DNA of 64,000 nucleotides from Methylopila sp. 73B (GCF_000526315.1 NZ_JAFV01000001.1:4267501-4331500), one strand, 5' to 3'; shown: positions 52,114-61,437, counted from the stretch's first letter. The notes: generated by a model from the sequence alone, not told the origin. A program made the numbers and translations.

Positions 52114-53099
52114 TTCGCGCCGGAGATCGCGGCCATGACCGAGGGGTCGATCTGCTGCTTGGCGTCGAGCTTCACGTCCGCCGACTTGTAGTCGAGGTTG
52201 AGCTGCATGACGGTGTCGAAGATCTCGTAGAGCTTGCCCGGCTTCTCGGGCGTCCCGAGCATCGCCGCGGTCGCCGCCTTGTCGGTGAACTCAAGGCTGG
52301 TGTCGAAGATCTCCTTCACCTCCTTGTCGCTCAGGTTGTAGTGCGGCGCCGCCAGCTTGATGAACTCAGCCGGGTCGCTCTTGTAGAGGTCGATCGCCTT
52401 GAAGATGCCCGTCAGGAAGTGCTGGTACTTGACCGGGTTTTTCTTCAGGTCGTCCTGCCGGACGTCGATGATGTCGACAACGATGTCGCTGTCCTTGGAC
52501 GAGATCAGCAGCTTGCCGTTGCGCTGGGTCTGTGAGGAGAGCGCCTGCGACATCACCGGCTCGTAGGTGCCGATCGCGTCGATAGAGCTGTCCGCGAACA
52601 CCGCCACGGTGTCCTGCGTCATGATCTCCTTGATCTTCAGGTCGTCGAGGGTCATGCCCTCCTTCTTCAGCGCGAGCTGCAGCAGCAGGCGGGCCGGAAT
52701 GTTGGGCTCGATCGCGACGGTCTTGCCCTTCAGCTCCTTCACCGAGCCGATCTTGCCGTCGGCGATCACGCCGTCGCCGCCGACCGACATGTCGATGGTG
52801 CCGATGATGACGCCCGGCGTGGAGGCGTCGCGCGGGCGGCCCTGGTGCTCGCCGACGGTGCGCATGTCGACTTCGACGTCGCCCCGCGTCATGGCGGCGA
52901 GCACGTTCGAGCGGTCGTCCTCGAAGCGCATCTCGACCTCGATCCCGAGCTCCTTGAAGTAGCCCTTGTCGATGGCGACGAACACCGGCGCGTAGCCGGT
53001 CCAGGTCGGGGCCAGCACGCGGATCTTGTTGTCCGCGGCGTGGGCCGTCCCGGCGAGGACGGCGAGCGACAAGGCGGCGGCGATCGTGATGCGCGTCAT
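52110..53099 (-). CDS. NitT/TauT-type ABC transporter substrate-binding protein
   Basis: A 329-residue periplasmic binding protein with a Sec signal (MTRITIAAALSLAVLAGTAHA) and the SsuA/TauA-like fold (NKIRVLAPTWTGYAPVFVAIDKGYFKELGIEVEM, GSVKELKGKTVAIEPNIPARLLLQLALKKEGM). It is the first gene of the eight-gene operon that ends with the ureohydrolases, and it is divergent from a LysR gene. Ligand unknown; context points to a creatinine-like or other guanidino compound. Confidence 0.87.
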   Translation of the reverse strand: MTRITIAAALSLAVLAGTAHAADNKIRVLAPTWTGYAPVFVAIDKGYFKELGIEVEMRFEDDRSNVLAAMTRGDVEVDMRTVGEHQGRPRDASTPGVIIGTIDMSVGGDGVIADGKIGSVKELKGKTVAIEPNIPARLLLQLALKKEGMTLDDLKIKEIMTQDTVAVFADSSIDAIGTYEPVMSQALSSQTQRNGKLLISSKDSDIVVDIIDVRQDDLKKNPVKYQHFLTGIFKAIDLYKSDPAEFIKLAAPHYNLSDKEVKEIFDTSLEFTDKAATAAMLGTPEKPGKLYEIFDTVMQLNLDYKSADVKLDAKQQIDPSVMAAISGAK

Positions 53100-53179
53100 G
53101 CGGGCAAGCTCCGGGCGGGGACGATGGCCGGATGCTTGCGCGAATTCATATCGACGGAAATCATGAATGTTGAAATCTT

Positions 53180-53199
53180 ACATCGAGGAATGTCGATGT
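53180..53199. promoter_or_regulatory. Operator candidate between the binding-protein gene and LysR
   Basis: ACATCGA-N6-TCGATGT is a perfect 7-bp inverted repeat in the 138-bp divergent gap. It lies 38 bp before the LysR ATG in an AT-rich patch and is a good candidate for the regulator's binding site. Confidence 0.55.
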
Positions 53200-53237
53200 G
53201 AGATCGGCTTCGGGCGAACCACAGGGAGCGGCATCGC

Positions 53238-54182
53238 ATGCGCCGGCTGGACAACATCGATCTGCGGCTGCTGCGCGTGTTCGTGGCGCTCGCGGAGGCC
53301 GGCAGCTTCGCGGACGCGCAGGTCATCCTCAACCTGTCGCAGTCCACGCTCTCGACGCACCTTGCGGCGCTCGAGCGCAACATGGGCGGGCAGCTCTGCG
53401 AGCGCGGCCGCGCCGGCTTCAGGCTGACGCCGTTCGGGCAGTCGACCTACGCCGCCGCGAAGCGCCTGTTCGAGGACATCGACGCCTTCCAGAACCGCGT
53501 CGGCAGCGACCGCCAGCGCCTCGTCGGGCGCCTGCGCGTCGGGATCATCGACGGCGTGGTGACGAACGCGAAGCTCGGCCTGCAGACGGCCTTCAGCCGC
53601 TACATGGACTACGCCTCGGAGGTGTTCGTCGACCTTGAGCTCGGCACGCCGCTGGAGCTCGAGCAGGCGCTGATGGACGGGCGGCGCGACGTCATCATCG
53701 GCCCGTTCTCCCAGAAGGCGCCGGGCGTCGCCTACACCCCGCTCTGCCGGGAGCCGCATGCGCTCTACTGCGGCGCCGGGCACCCGTTGTTCGGCGTGAA
53801 GGACGTCCGCCACGCCGACATCGAGGCGGCGCTGTTCTCGGTCCGGCGCTACCGGCACCTGGACGACCTCTACCGGGTCAACCACCCGCGGGCGAGCGGC
53901 TCCATCCTCCACATGGAGGCCCAGGCGATGCTGATCCTGTCCGGCCGTTTCATCGGCTACCTGCCCCGCCACATCGGCGACGACTGGGCCTCGCGCGGCC
54001 AGATGAAGGCGATCAAGGCCGAGAGCTACGGCTTCGAATCCCAGCACTTCGTGGCGACGCGCCGGCTGAAGGGCGACGCGCCGCACGTCGACGCTTTCGT
54101 GGAGGAGCTGAAGCGCCAGTCGGCGGAGACCGGCGCTCTCGAAAAGCGCGCCGGCCGCAAGGCCTCGGCCCCTGCCGCCTGA
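53238..54182 (+). CDS. LysR family transcriptional regulator of the guanidino operon
   Basis: A 314-residue LysR-type regulator. Winged helix: NIDLRLLRVFVALAEAGSFADAQVILNLSQSTLSTHLAALERNMGGQLCERGRAGFRLT (about 5-63); the effector domain follows. It is transcribed divergently from the NitT/TauT importer and hydrolase operon, the usual arrangement for a LysR regulator with its target. It ends two bases before the convergent stop of the allophanate hydrolase gene. Confidence 0.87.
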   Translation: MRRLDNIDLRLLRVFVALAEAGSFADAQVILNLSQSTLSTHLAALERNMGGQLCERGRAGFRLTPFGQSTYAAAKRLFEDIDAFQNRVGSDRQRLVGRLRVGIIDGVVTNAKLGLQTAFSRYMDYASEVFVDLELGTPLELEQALMDGRRDVIIGPFSQKAPGVAYTPLCREPHALYCGAGHPLFGVKDVRHADIEAALFSVRRYRHLDDLYRVNHPRASGSILHMEAQAMLILSGRFIGYLPRHIGDDWASRGQMKAIKAESYGFESQHFVATRRLKGDAPHVDAFVEELKRQSAETGALEKRAGRKASAPAA

Positions 54183-54184
54183 GG

Positions 54185-55996
54185 TCAGGCCGCCTTCAGC
54201 GAGCGCGCATAGGCGCGCCAGCCGCCGAACGACGTGATGTCCGGCGCGCCCGCGACGCCGGCCGCCTCCACGAGGAAGCCGAGCGCGCTCGTGCCGTCGC
54301 CGAGCGCGAGCGTCCCGATCCCGAGGGGGGAGGGGATGCCGGCGACGAACGGCCCGAAGCTTTCGGCCGGCAGCGCCCAGACCTCGGTTTCGATCGGGGC
54401 GCCGGAGCCGTCCGCAACGCGCAGCAGGCCGGGACGCGGCGTCGCGCCGTCGAGCAGGTGCAGCCGGTAGAGCGGCGCGGTCGGGACGGCGCGCAGGAAG
54501 CGCGCGCCGCGCTTCAGCAACTCGCCGTTCAGCGCCATGCCGGAAAGGTGCGCGCCGACCACGACGATCTCGATCTCGCCCGCTTCGGCGACAGCTGGAC
54601 GGACGATCGGCTGCGGCGCCGGGCGTCCGAGCGCGCCGATCGCGACGCCGCCCGCCGCGTGGATCGCAGCCCCCAGCGCCGCGAGCCGCCCGTCCGCGCC
54701 GGCGGGTCCGATCAGGGTGACGCCGGCGGGGATTCCGTCGGCGCGCGGCCGGCCGGGCACGGCCAGGGCGCAGTAGTCCAGCAGGTTGACGAAGTTGGTG
54801 TAGGTCCCGAGCTCGCTGTTGAGCGCGATCGGGTCCGCGAGCACCGCCTCGACCGTGTGGGCGCGGGGGAAGGTCGGGACCAGCATGCAGTCGACCGTGT
54901 CCCAGACGCGCCCAAGTTCGCGGCGCAGCTCCAGCAGGCGGTACACGTCGCCATAGGCGTCGGCGGCGGAGAACCTGCGTGCGCCCTCGATGATCTCGCG
55001 GGTGACCGGGTGCAGCGTCTCGGGCGAGGCCTCGATGAAGTCGCGGATCTGATGATAGCGCGAGGCGACCCAGGACCCCTCGTAGAGCATTCGCGCAACC
55101 GCGAAGTAGGGCTCGAAGTCGATCTCCACGGTCTCGCCGCCGAGCGCCCGCACGTCCGCGAGCGTGGCGTCGAAGGCGGCCTCCGCCGCGGCGCTGCCGC
55201 CGAAGCGGCGGCTGGCGGCGTCGGGGATCGCGACGCGCGTCCGGGGCGGAAGCGGCCCAAGCTGCGGCACGGCCATGTCGCGCGAAAACCCGTCCTCCGG
55301 GTCGTAGCCGCCGATGACGCCGAGCACCGCGTAGCCGTCGTCGACGGTCTGCGCGAACACCGTCACGCCGTCGACCAGCCGCACGGAGTAGACCACGCCG
55401 CCGGTGGGCGTCAGGCCGACGGTCGGCTTCAAGCCGACGATGTTGTTGAGCCCCGCCGGCACGCGGCCCGAGCCCGCCGTGTCGGTGCCGAGCGTGAAGG
55501 GCACGAGCCCAGCGGCGACCGCGACCGCCGATCCCGAGCTGGAGCCGCCCGGCACGAGCGTCGGGTCGACCGTGTTGCGCGGGACGGGGTAGGGCGTGCG
55601 CACGCCGACGAGGCCGGTCGCGAACTGGTCGAGGTTGGTCTTGCCGATCGCGATCGCGCCGGCCGCGAGCGTGCGCTCGACTGAAGGCGCGTGCCGCGCC
55701 GGCTCGTAGGCGAACTCCCGGCAGGCGGCGGTGGTGGGGAGACCCGCGAAGTCGATGCTGTCCTTGATGCCGAACGGAACGCCCCAGAGCGGCCGTCCGT
55801 CAGGCTTCGGCCCGAGCGCGCGGGCCGCCGCGCGGGCCGTCTCCCGGTCCACCAGCGCGATGAAGACGCCGGGATCGTTCAGCGCGTCGATCCGGTCGAA
55901 GACCTCGTCGACCACCGCGGCGGGGTCGAGCCCCTCGGCGTAGGCGGTCCTGAGCGAGGCGAGATCGAAGGCGAGCTCGGAAAGTCTGGTGGTCAT
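54185..55996 (-). CDS. atzF: Allophanate hydrolase
   Basis: A 603-residue two-domain amidase. The N-terminal amidase-signature domain has Lys78 (GVPFGIKDS), the cis-Ser in PGGSSSGSAVAVA and the nucleophile Ser176 in GTDTAGSGRVPAGLNNIVGLKPT. The C-terminal domain (from about 490, EIVVVGAHLSGMALNGELLKRGARFL to LGFLVEA) is the one found in allophanate hydrolases and splits off the second product. It makes ammonia and CO2 from allophanate. It is the last gene of the dipeptide-type ABC operon; no urea carboxylase or biuret hydrolase is in the window. The start is ATG 55996 with AGGAG upstream. Confidence 0.85.
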   Translation of the reverse strand: MTTRLSELAFDLASLRTAYAEGLDPAAVVDEVFDRIDALNDPGVFIALVDRETARAAARALGPKPDGRPLWGVPFGIKDSIDFAGLPTTAACREFAYEPARHAPSVERTLAAGAIAIGKTNLDQFATGLVGVRTPYPVPRNTVDPTLVPGGSSSGSAVAVAAGLVPFTLGTDTAGSGRVPAGLNNIVGLKPTVGLTPTGGVVYSVRLVDGVTVFAQTVDDGYAVLGVIGGYDPEDGFSRDMAVPQLGPLPPRTRVAIPDAASRRFGGSAAAEAAFDATLADVRALGGETVEIDFEPYFAVARMLYEGSWVASRYHQIRDFIEASPETLHPVTREIIEGARRFSAADAYGDVYRLLELRRELGRVWDTVDCMLVPTFPRAHTVEAVLADPIALNSELGTYTNFVNLLDYCALAVPGRPRADGIPAGVTLIGPAGADGRLAALGAAIHAAGGVAIGALGRPAPQPIVRPAVAEAGEIEIVVVGAHLSGMALNGELLKRGARFLRAVPTAPLYRLHLLDGATPRPGLLRVADGSGAPIETEVWALPAESFGPFVAGIPSPLGIGTLALGDGTSALGFLVEAAGVAGAPDITSFGGWRAYARSLKAA

Positions 55997-56079
55997 GGCG
56001 CGCTCCTGAAAACGAGGCCGCTGAAGTGATGTGCATGCCGCCGCGCGGCGCGAAGGGGCGTTTCCACGCGACGCGCTCC

Positions 56080-57765
56080 TCAGACCGGCGGGTGCGGGAT
56101 CGCGGCGATCAGCTCGCGCGTGTAGGCGGCCTGCGGGCTCTCGAGCACCGCCTCCGCGGATCCCTGCTCCACGACGGCGCCCTGCCGCATGACGATGACG
56201 CGGTCGCAGAGCAGCCGGACTACGTGGAGGTCGTGGCTCACGAACAGGTAGCTCATGCCGAGCCTCGCCTTGAGATCGTCGAGCAGGTTGAGCACCACCG
56301 CCTGGACCGAAACGTCCAGCGCCGCGGTCGGCTCGTCGAGGATGACCAGCTCCGGGTCGAGCGCGATGGCGCGGGCGATGCCGACGCGCGCCTTCTGGCC
56401 GCCGGACAACTGGTGCGGGAAGCGGTCGAGCAGATCGAGCGGCAACCCGACCAGCGTCGCGAGCTCCTCGCACCGAGCGCGGAGCGCGTCGCGGCCCCTC
56501 AGCGCGCTCATGCGCATCAAGGGATCCGCGATGGCGCGCGCGGCGGTGAAGCGCGGGTTCAGGCTGTCGGTCGGGTCCTGGAACACCATCTGGATGCGCC
56601 GGCGATGGGCGGAGGAGGCGAAGCTCTTCGCCGGGATCGCCCCGATGTCGTCGGTTCCGAGCGTGATCCGGCCCGAGGTCGGGTCGAGCAGCCGCATCAC
56701 CATCATCGAGGTGGTGGACTTCCCGCAGCCGCTCTCGCCCACGAGGCCGAGGCTCTCGCCGCGGCGGATCTCGAACGAAATCCCGTCGACGGCGCGGAAC
56801 GGCGCCTGGTCGCCCGCGGGCGCGCCGCGACCGAACATCTGGGCCCAGGTCTTGGAGGCGCCCTGGCGCGGATACTCCTTCACCAGCCCCTCGACCTTGA
56901 GCAGCACGTCGCCGGTCACGGTCGTGGGCGGGTTCGCCGGCGTCGCGCTCTCTGGCGGCAGCAGGCCGCGCAGCGTCGAGCCCGGCCGCGGCGTCGCCCG
57001 CATCAGCCGCCGCGTGTAGTCGTGGGCGGGCGCGGCGAACACCTGGCGCGCGGGCGCGGTCTCCACCACCTCGCCCTTCTTCATCACCACCACCTTGTCG
57101 CAATAGGCGGCGGCCAGCCCCAGGTCGTGAGTGATCAGGATGGTCGACATGCCGCGCGCCCGCGTCAGCTCCGTCACCAGATCCATCACCGCCTTCTGGG
57201 TGGTGACGTCGAGGCCGGTGGTCGGCTCGTCCGCGATCAGCAGCTGCGGCCGGCAGGCGAGCGCGAGCGCGATCACGATGCGCTGGCACATGCCGCCCGA
57301 CAGCTCGAAGGGATAGGCGTGGTAGCGCTCCTCCGGCCGGGCGATCTTGACCTGCTCCAGCATCTCGATCGCCTTGGCCTTGGCGTCCATCGAGCCCGCC
57401 TGCGCGTGGCGGCGCAGCACGTCCTCGATCTGGCGGCCGACCTTGCGGATCGGGTTCAGCGCCATGCGCGGGTTCTGGAAGATCATCGAGATCTCCCGGC
57501 CGCGCACGTCGGTCATCTGCCGCTCGCTCGCGGCGCGGAGATCGACGCCGGAGAAGGCGACGGAGCCGTCCGCGATCCGGCCGGCGCGGTCGAGGATCCG
57601 CATCACGGCGTAGGAGGTGACGGACTTGCCGGAGCCGGACTCGCCGACGACGCCGACGGTCTCTCCGCGGCCGACCTCCAGGTCGACGCTCCTCACCGCC
57701 TGCACCACGCCGTTGCGGGTGGCGAATTCGACGGTGAGGGCCTTCACGTCCAACAGAGCGGTCAT
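56080..57765 (-). CDS. Dipeptide/glutathione-type ABC transporter, fused dual ATPase
   Basis: A 561-residue protein with two complete ATPase domains. The first (1-270) has GESGSGKS, ELSGGMCQRIVIALAL and LLIADEPTTGLD. The second (about 295-560) has GESGCGKST, QLSGGQKARVGIARAIAL and LVILDEPTAALD. Such DppD-DppF fusions occur in GsiA (glutathione import) and YejF. It powers the two permeases encoded 4 bp and 0.9 kb upstream. The binding protein at 59815 delivers the ligand. Confidence 0.9.
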   Translation of the reverse strand: MTALLDVKALTVEFATRNGVVQAVRSVDLEVGRGETVGVVGESGSGKSVTSYAVMRILDRAGRIADGSVAFSGVDLRAASERQMTDVRGREISMIFQNPRMALNPIRKVGRQIEDVLRRHAQAGSMDAKAKAIEMLEQVKIARPEERYHAYPFELSGGMCQRIVIALALACRPQLLIADEPTTGLDVTTQKAVMDLVTELTRARGMSTILITHDLGLAAAYCDKVVVMKKGEVVETAPARQVFAAPAHDYTRRLMRATPRPGSTLRGLLPPESATPANPPTTVTGDVLLKVEGLVKEYPRQGASKTWAQMFGRGAPAGDQAPFRAVDGISFEIRRGESLGLVGESGCGKSTTSMMVMRLLDPTSGRITLGTDDIGAIPAKSFASSAHRRRIQMVFQDPTDSLNPRFTAARAIADPLMRMSALRGRDALRARCEELATLVGLPLDLLDRFPHQLSGGQKARVGIARAIALDPELVILDEPTAALDVSVQAVVLNLLDDLKARLGMSYLFVSHDLHVVRLLCDRVIVMRQGAVVEQGSAEAVLESPQAAYTRELIAAIPHPPV

Positions 57766-57769
57766 GGGC

Positions 57770-58708
57770 TCACGTCCTCCGCTGCGGGTCGATGATGTCG
57801 CGCAGGCCGTCGCCGAGCAGGTTGAAGCAGAACACGGCGATCATCAGCGCCAGGCCTGGGAACAGCGCGATCCACCACTCGCCGGAGATGATGAAGCCGG
57901 CGCCCTCGGCGACCATGATCCCCCACTCAGGCGTCGGCGGCTTCACGCCGAGGCCGATGAAGGAGAGACCCGCAGCGTTCAGGATCGCGTAGCCCATGGT
58001 CAGCGACATCTGCACCGCCATGATCGGCATGATGTTTGGCAGAATCTGCGTCAGCAGGATGCGCATTTCGGAGTTGCCGGTGAGCCGGGCCGCCTGCACG
58101 AAGCCGGCCTCCCGGCGGACGTTGGCCTCCGCGCGGGCGATGCGCTGGTACAGGGGGAAATTCACGATCGCGGTGGCGATGACGATGTTGGTCACCGTGT
58201 TGCCGAGCGCCGCGACGATGCCCATGGCCAGCACGAACAGCGGGAAGGCCATGATGGTGTCGCTGATGCGGCTCATGATGCGGTCGGTCCAGCCGCCATA
58301 GAAGCCGGCGCAGACGCCGGCGAAGCCGCCGAGCGCGAACACCAGTGCGACCGAGCAGATCGCGATTGTGAGGTCGAGCCGGGTCGCGACCAGCACGCGG
58401 GAGAAGATGTCCCGCCCGATCTGGTCGGTGCCGAACCAGTGCGCCGCGGAGGGCGGCTGCAGCGCCGCGGCGGTGTCGGAGGCGAGCGGGTCGTAGGGCG
58501 CGATCCACGGTCCGAGGACGGCGGCGAGCACGATCACGAAGAACAGCGCGAAGGCGAAGCCGGTGACGGGGTTCGAGGTCGCGACGTAGCGGGCGTGGCC
58601 GAGGCCGGCGGCGAAGCCGGCAGCGGGCCGCACGGGGTGTTCGATCACGGCCGGGGCGGGCTCCGGGAGCGGCTGCGGCAGGGAGGCTGAGACGTCGAGG
58701 TTGCTCAT
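57770..58708 (-). CDS. Dipeptide-type ABC transporter permease 2 (DppC-like)
   Basis: A 312-residue permease with a hydrophilic N-terminal extension, about six membrane segments and the DppC-type segment FGTDQIGRDIFSRVLVATRLDLTIA. The EAA loop is ARLTGNSEMRILLTQILPNIMPIM. The C-terminus is GDGLRDIIDPQ. ATG 58708 overlaps the stop of the first permease gene as ATGA. Confidence 0.9.
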   Translation of the reverse strand: MSNLDVSASLPQPLPEPAPAVIEHPVRPAAGFAAGLGHARYVATSNPVTGFAFALFFVIVLAAVLGPWIAPYDPLASDTAAALQPPSAAHWFGTDQIGRDIFSRVLVATRLDLTIAICSVALVFALGGFAGVCAGFYGGWTDRIMSRISDTIMAFPLFVLAMGIVAALGNTVTNIVIATAIVNFPLYQRIARAEANVRREAGFVQAARLTGNSEMRILLTQILPNIMPIMAVQMSLTMGYAILNAAGLSFIGLGVKPPTPEWGIMVAEGAGFIISGEWWIALFPGLALMIAVFCFNLLGDGLRDIIDPQRRT

Positions 58709-59718
58709 GACTCCAGCCTCACGCGGGGGTCGATCAGCCCGTAGGCGAGGTCGATCAGGAGGTTGAGCGCGACGTAGAGCAGCGCCATGGCGAGCACGAA
58801 GCCCTGCACCGGCGCGTAGTCCGACTGGATCAAAGCCTCGACCGCGAAGGAGCCGACGCCGGGCCAGGCGAACACCTTCTCCACCAGCACGTTCGCGCCA
58901 AGCAGGAAGGAGAACACCATGCCGAGCGTGGTGACGACTGGCAGCATGGCGTTGCGGAAGGCGTAAGCGACGACCACCGTGCCGGGCCTGAGCCCCGAGG
59001 CGCGGGCGGTGCGGATGAACTCCGACGACAGCACCGAGAGCATCGCGGCGCGGGTCATCCGGGCGATCGGCGCCAGCGCGAACAGGGCGAGCGTCGCGGC
59101 CGGCAGCACGAGCTGGGCCGCCGCCGCCCGGAAGGTCTCGAGGTCGCCCGCGATCAGGGCGTCGACCGTGAAGAAGCCGGTGACCTTGTCGGGCTCGGTG
59201 AAAAAGACGTCGAGCCGGCCGACCGGCGCCGGGGCCCAGCCGAGATGGTAGTAGAAGACGTAGACGAACAGCAGGCCGGTGAAGAACACCGGCAGCGAGA
59301 CGCCCGCGGTCGTCACCACCCGGCAAACGTGGTCGATGAGCGAGCCCTCCTTCACCGCGGCCAGGATGCCGAGCGGGATCGCGATCGCCATCGCCAGCAG
59401 CAGCGCGGTCAGGGTGAGCTCCGCGGAGGCCGGCAGCCGGGCGGCGAGCTCGGTCAGCACGGGCTGGCCGGTGGAGAGCGCCGAGCCGAGGTTGCCGGTC
59501 GCAAGGTCCTTCACATAGGCGAGGAACTGAACCGGCAGCGGCCTGTCGAGGCCGAGCGAGGCGCGGATCTGCTCGATCGAGGCCTGGTCGGCCGTTGGCC
59601 CCGCGAAATAGGCCGCCGGGTCGCCCGGCAGCACGCGGGTGAGCAGGAAGGTCACGATCACCACGCCGACGAGCGTCGGCGCGATGGTCGCAAGGCGTCG
59701 CGCGAGCGCGCGGAGCAT
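58705..59718 (-). CDS. Dipeptide-type ABC transporter permease 1 (DppB-like)
   Basis: A 337-residue permease: first helix RRLATIAPTLVGVVIVTFLLTRVLPGDPAAYFAG, the EAA loop ARASGLRPGTVVVAYAFRNAMLPVVT, and a terminal DLAYGLIDPRVRLES. The start is ATG 59718 with AAGGAGG seven bases upstream; a longer reading to 59769 has no comparable site. It is second in the operon, after the binding protein. Confidence 0.9.
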   Translation of the reverse strand: MLRALARRLATIAPTLVGVVIVTFLLTRVLPGDPAAYFAGPTADQASIEQIRASLGLDRPLPVQFLAYVKDLATGNLGSALSTGQPVLTELAARLPASAELTLTALLLAMAIAIPLGILAAVKEGSLIDHVCRVVTTAGVSLPVFFTGLLFVYVFYYHLGWAPAPVGRLDVFFTEPDKVTGFFTVDALIAGDLETFRAAAAQLVLPAATLALFALAPIARMTRAAMLSVLSSEFIRTARASGLRPGTVVVAYAFRNAMLPVVTTLGMVFSFLLGANVLVEKVFAWPGVGSFAVEALIQSDYAPVQGFVLAMALLYVALNLLIDLAYGLIDPRVRLES

Positions 59719-59814
59719 GGCGGCCTCCTTGGCTGGAGCGCACGGGCGGTCATCCGCCGCGCAGGGCATGCGTTACGCTTGGGGTCACTCGAACGTCAGG
59801 CGGGTGAAGGGGCC

Positions 59815-61437
59815 TTACGCACCCTTGGTCAGCGTTCGGTAGTCGAGCTGGCGGTGGAACCAGTAGGCGTAGCCGCCGATCGATTTCTGCATCGCGACGT
59901 TGAGGTGCGGCTGGAACAGCGGGATGCGCGGCGCGTCGTCGTAGGCGATCGCGATCATCTTCTTGACGGAGGCCGCGTAGGTCGCGGCGTCGCCGCTCGC
60001 GGCGGCGGCGCGGGCCGCGTCCACCTCCGTGTCGAGCGCCGGGTTCTTGTAGGCCATCGTGTTGAACACGGCGTTCTGGCCGTGATAGGCCCAGAAGAAG
60101 AAGTATTCGGGATAGTCCAGCCAGCCCGAGAAGAAGTTGATCATGAACGGCATCGACTTCTTGGCCATCTCGCCGCGCCAGTTCGCGCCGGGCACCTTGT
60201 CGAGCGCGGCCTTGATCCCGATCTGGGCGAGGCTCTCCTGCAGCAGGATGGCGAGCGGCTCGCCGACGATGCCCTGGCCGAGGTCGAACGACAGCCTGGT
60301 CTCGAAGCCCTCGGGGAAGCCCGCCTCCGCGAGCAGCGCCTTCGCCCTGGCGACGTCGGTCGTGTAGGCGGTCGGGCGCGGCCAGGTCAGGTCGTCCGGC
60401 GTGTTGGAGGCGGCGCCGAACAGCGGCGTCGCCTCGCCGAACAGCACCGCGTCCATGATCTTCTGGTAGGGCACGGCGTAGGCGATCGCCTGCCGCACCT
60501 TCGGGTTGTCGAACGGCGGCTTGGTGACGTTCATCTCGATCGACCACATGCCGTTCGAGATCGGGGTCGAGGCGACCGCGACCTTGCCGGCCTTCTTCAT
60601 CTCCGCGAAGTCCTTCGCCGGCAGGTCGAAGGAGACGTCGGCGTCGCCGCGCTCCACCAGCGCCCGGCGGTTGCCGGAGGAGGGGATGGTGCGCCAGATC
60701 ACGCGCTTCAGCGCGGGCAGGGGGCCGCACTTCCAGTCGTCGTTGCGGGCGTAGACGACCTCCGTGCCCGGCGTCCACTTCGCCACCTTGAAGGCGCCGC
60801 CGCCGGCGACGTTGTTCTTGGTGAATTCGAGGCCCCAGGGGTCCTTCTCGGTCGCATTTTTCTTCACCAGCGCCGAATTGAACACCGCCGGCACGATCAC
60901 CGCGAGGTCCGGGATCGTCAGCGCGTCGGGCCGGGCGAACGCCACCCGGAAGGTGTGGTCGTCAACGGCCTGAAACTGTTCGGGCTTCAGCAGGCTGCCG
61001 GCCGCCATCTGCACGGTCGGGAAGCCGCCGACGCTGACGGCGCGGTCGAACGACCATTTGACGTCCGCCGCGGTGACGGGCGTCCCGTCGTGGAAGGTCG
61101 CGTCCTTGCGCAGCTTGAAGGTCACGCCCGTGGCGTCCACGGTCCAGCTCTCGGCGAGCTCCGGCGCGATCACGCCCTTGTCGTAGGAGCGGGAGCCGTC
61201 CGGCAGCGTTTTGACGCCGTAGGTGACCAGCCGGTCGTAGCAGTTCCAGGAGGCCTCGTAGCCCGGCCGGTTGGTCCCGACGCCGTGGATGTCGAGGTTG
61301 TTCGGGCCGTTCTCGGAGATCAGCAGGAGGGTGTCCTGCCTGGACTGCGCGAAGGCCCGAGCCCAGGGCAGTCCCGAGCCGACGACGCCGGCGCCAAGCA
61401 TGGCCGATGCCGATGAAAGGAACGCGCGACGGTTCAT
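59815..61437 (-). CDS. Dipeptide-type ABC transporter substrate-binding protein (Tat signal)
   Basis: A 540-residue SBP_bac_5 (DppA/GsiB-type) binding protein. The signal peptide begins MNRRAFLSSASAMLGAGVVG, a twin-arginine motif, so it is probably exported folded by Tat. Family segments include LAESWTVDATGVTFKLRKDATFHDGTPVTAADVKWSFDRAV and NVAGGGAFKVAKWTPG. The start is ATG 61437 with GGGGAG and GAGG upstream. First gene of the transporter-allophanate hydrolase operon, divergent from the GntR regulator. Likely ligands are peptides, gamma-glutamyl compounds or other amides. Confidence 0.88.
   Translation of the reverse strand: MNRRAFLSSASAMLGAGVVGSGLPWARAFAQSRQDTLLLISENGPNNLDIHGVGTNRPGYEASWNCYDRLVTYGVKTLPDGSRSYDKGVIAPELAESWTVDATGVTFKLRKDATFHDGTPVTAADVKWSFDRAVSVGGFPTVQMAAGSLLKPEQFQAVDDHTFRVAFARPDALTIPDLAVIVPAVFNSALVKKNATEKDPWGLEFTKNNVAGGGAFKVAKWTPGTEVVYARNDDWKCGPLPALKRVIWRTIPSSGNRRALVERGDADVSFDLPAKDFAEMKKAGKVAVASTPISNGMWSIEMNVTKPPFDNPKVRQAIAYAVPYQKIMDAVLFGEATPLFGAASNTPDDLTWPRPTAYTTDVARAKALLAEAGFPEGFETRLSFDLGQGIVGEPLAILLQESLAQIGIKAALDKVPGANWRGEMAKKSMPFMINFFSGWLDYPEYFFFWAYHGQNAVFNTMAYKNPALDTEVDAARAAAASGDAATYAASVKKMIAIAYDDAPRIPLFQPHLNVAMQKSIGGYAYWFHRQLDYRTLTKGA

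Noticed and set aside
53100-53237. Guanidine riboswitch before the importer operon
   Set aside because: The gap is only 138 bp and I could not find the conserved ykkC-type or mini-ykkC (ACGR hairpin pair) elements; only the LysR-type palindrome is visible.
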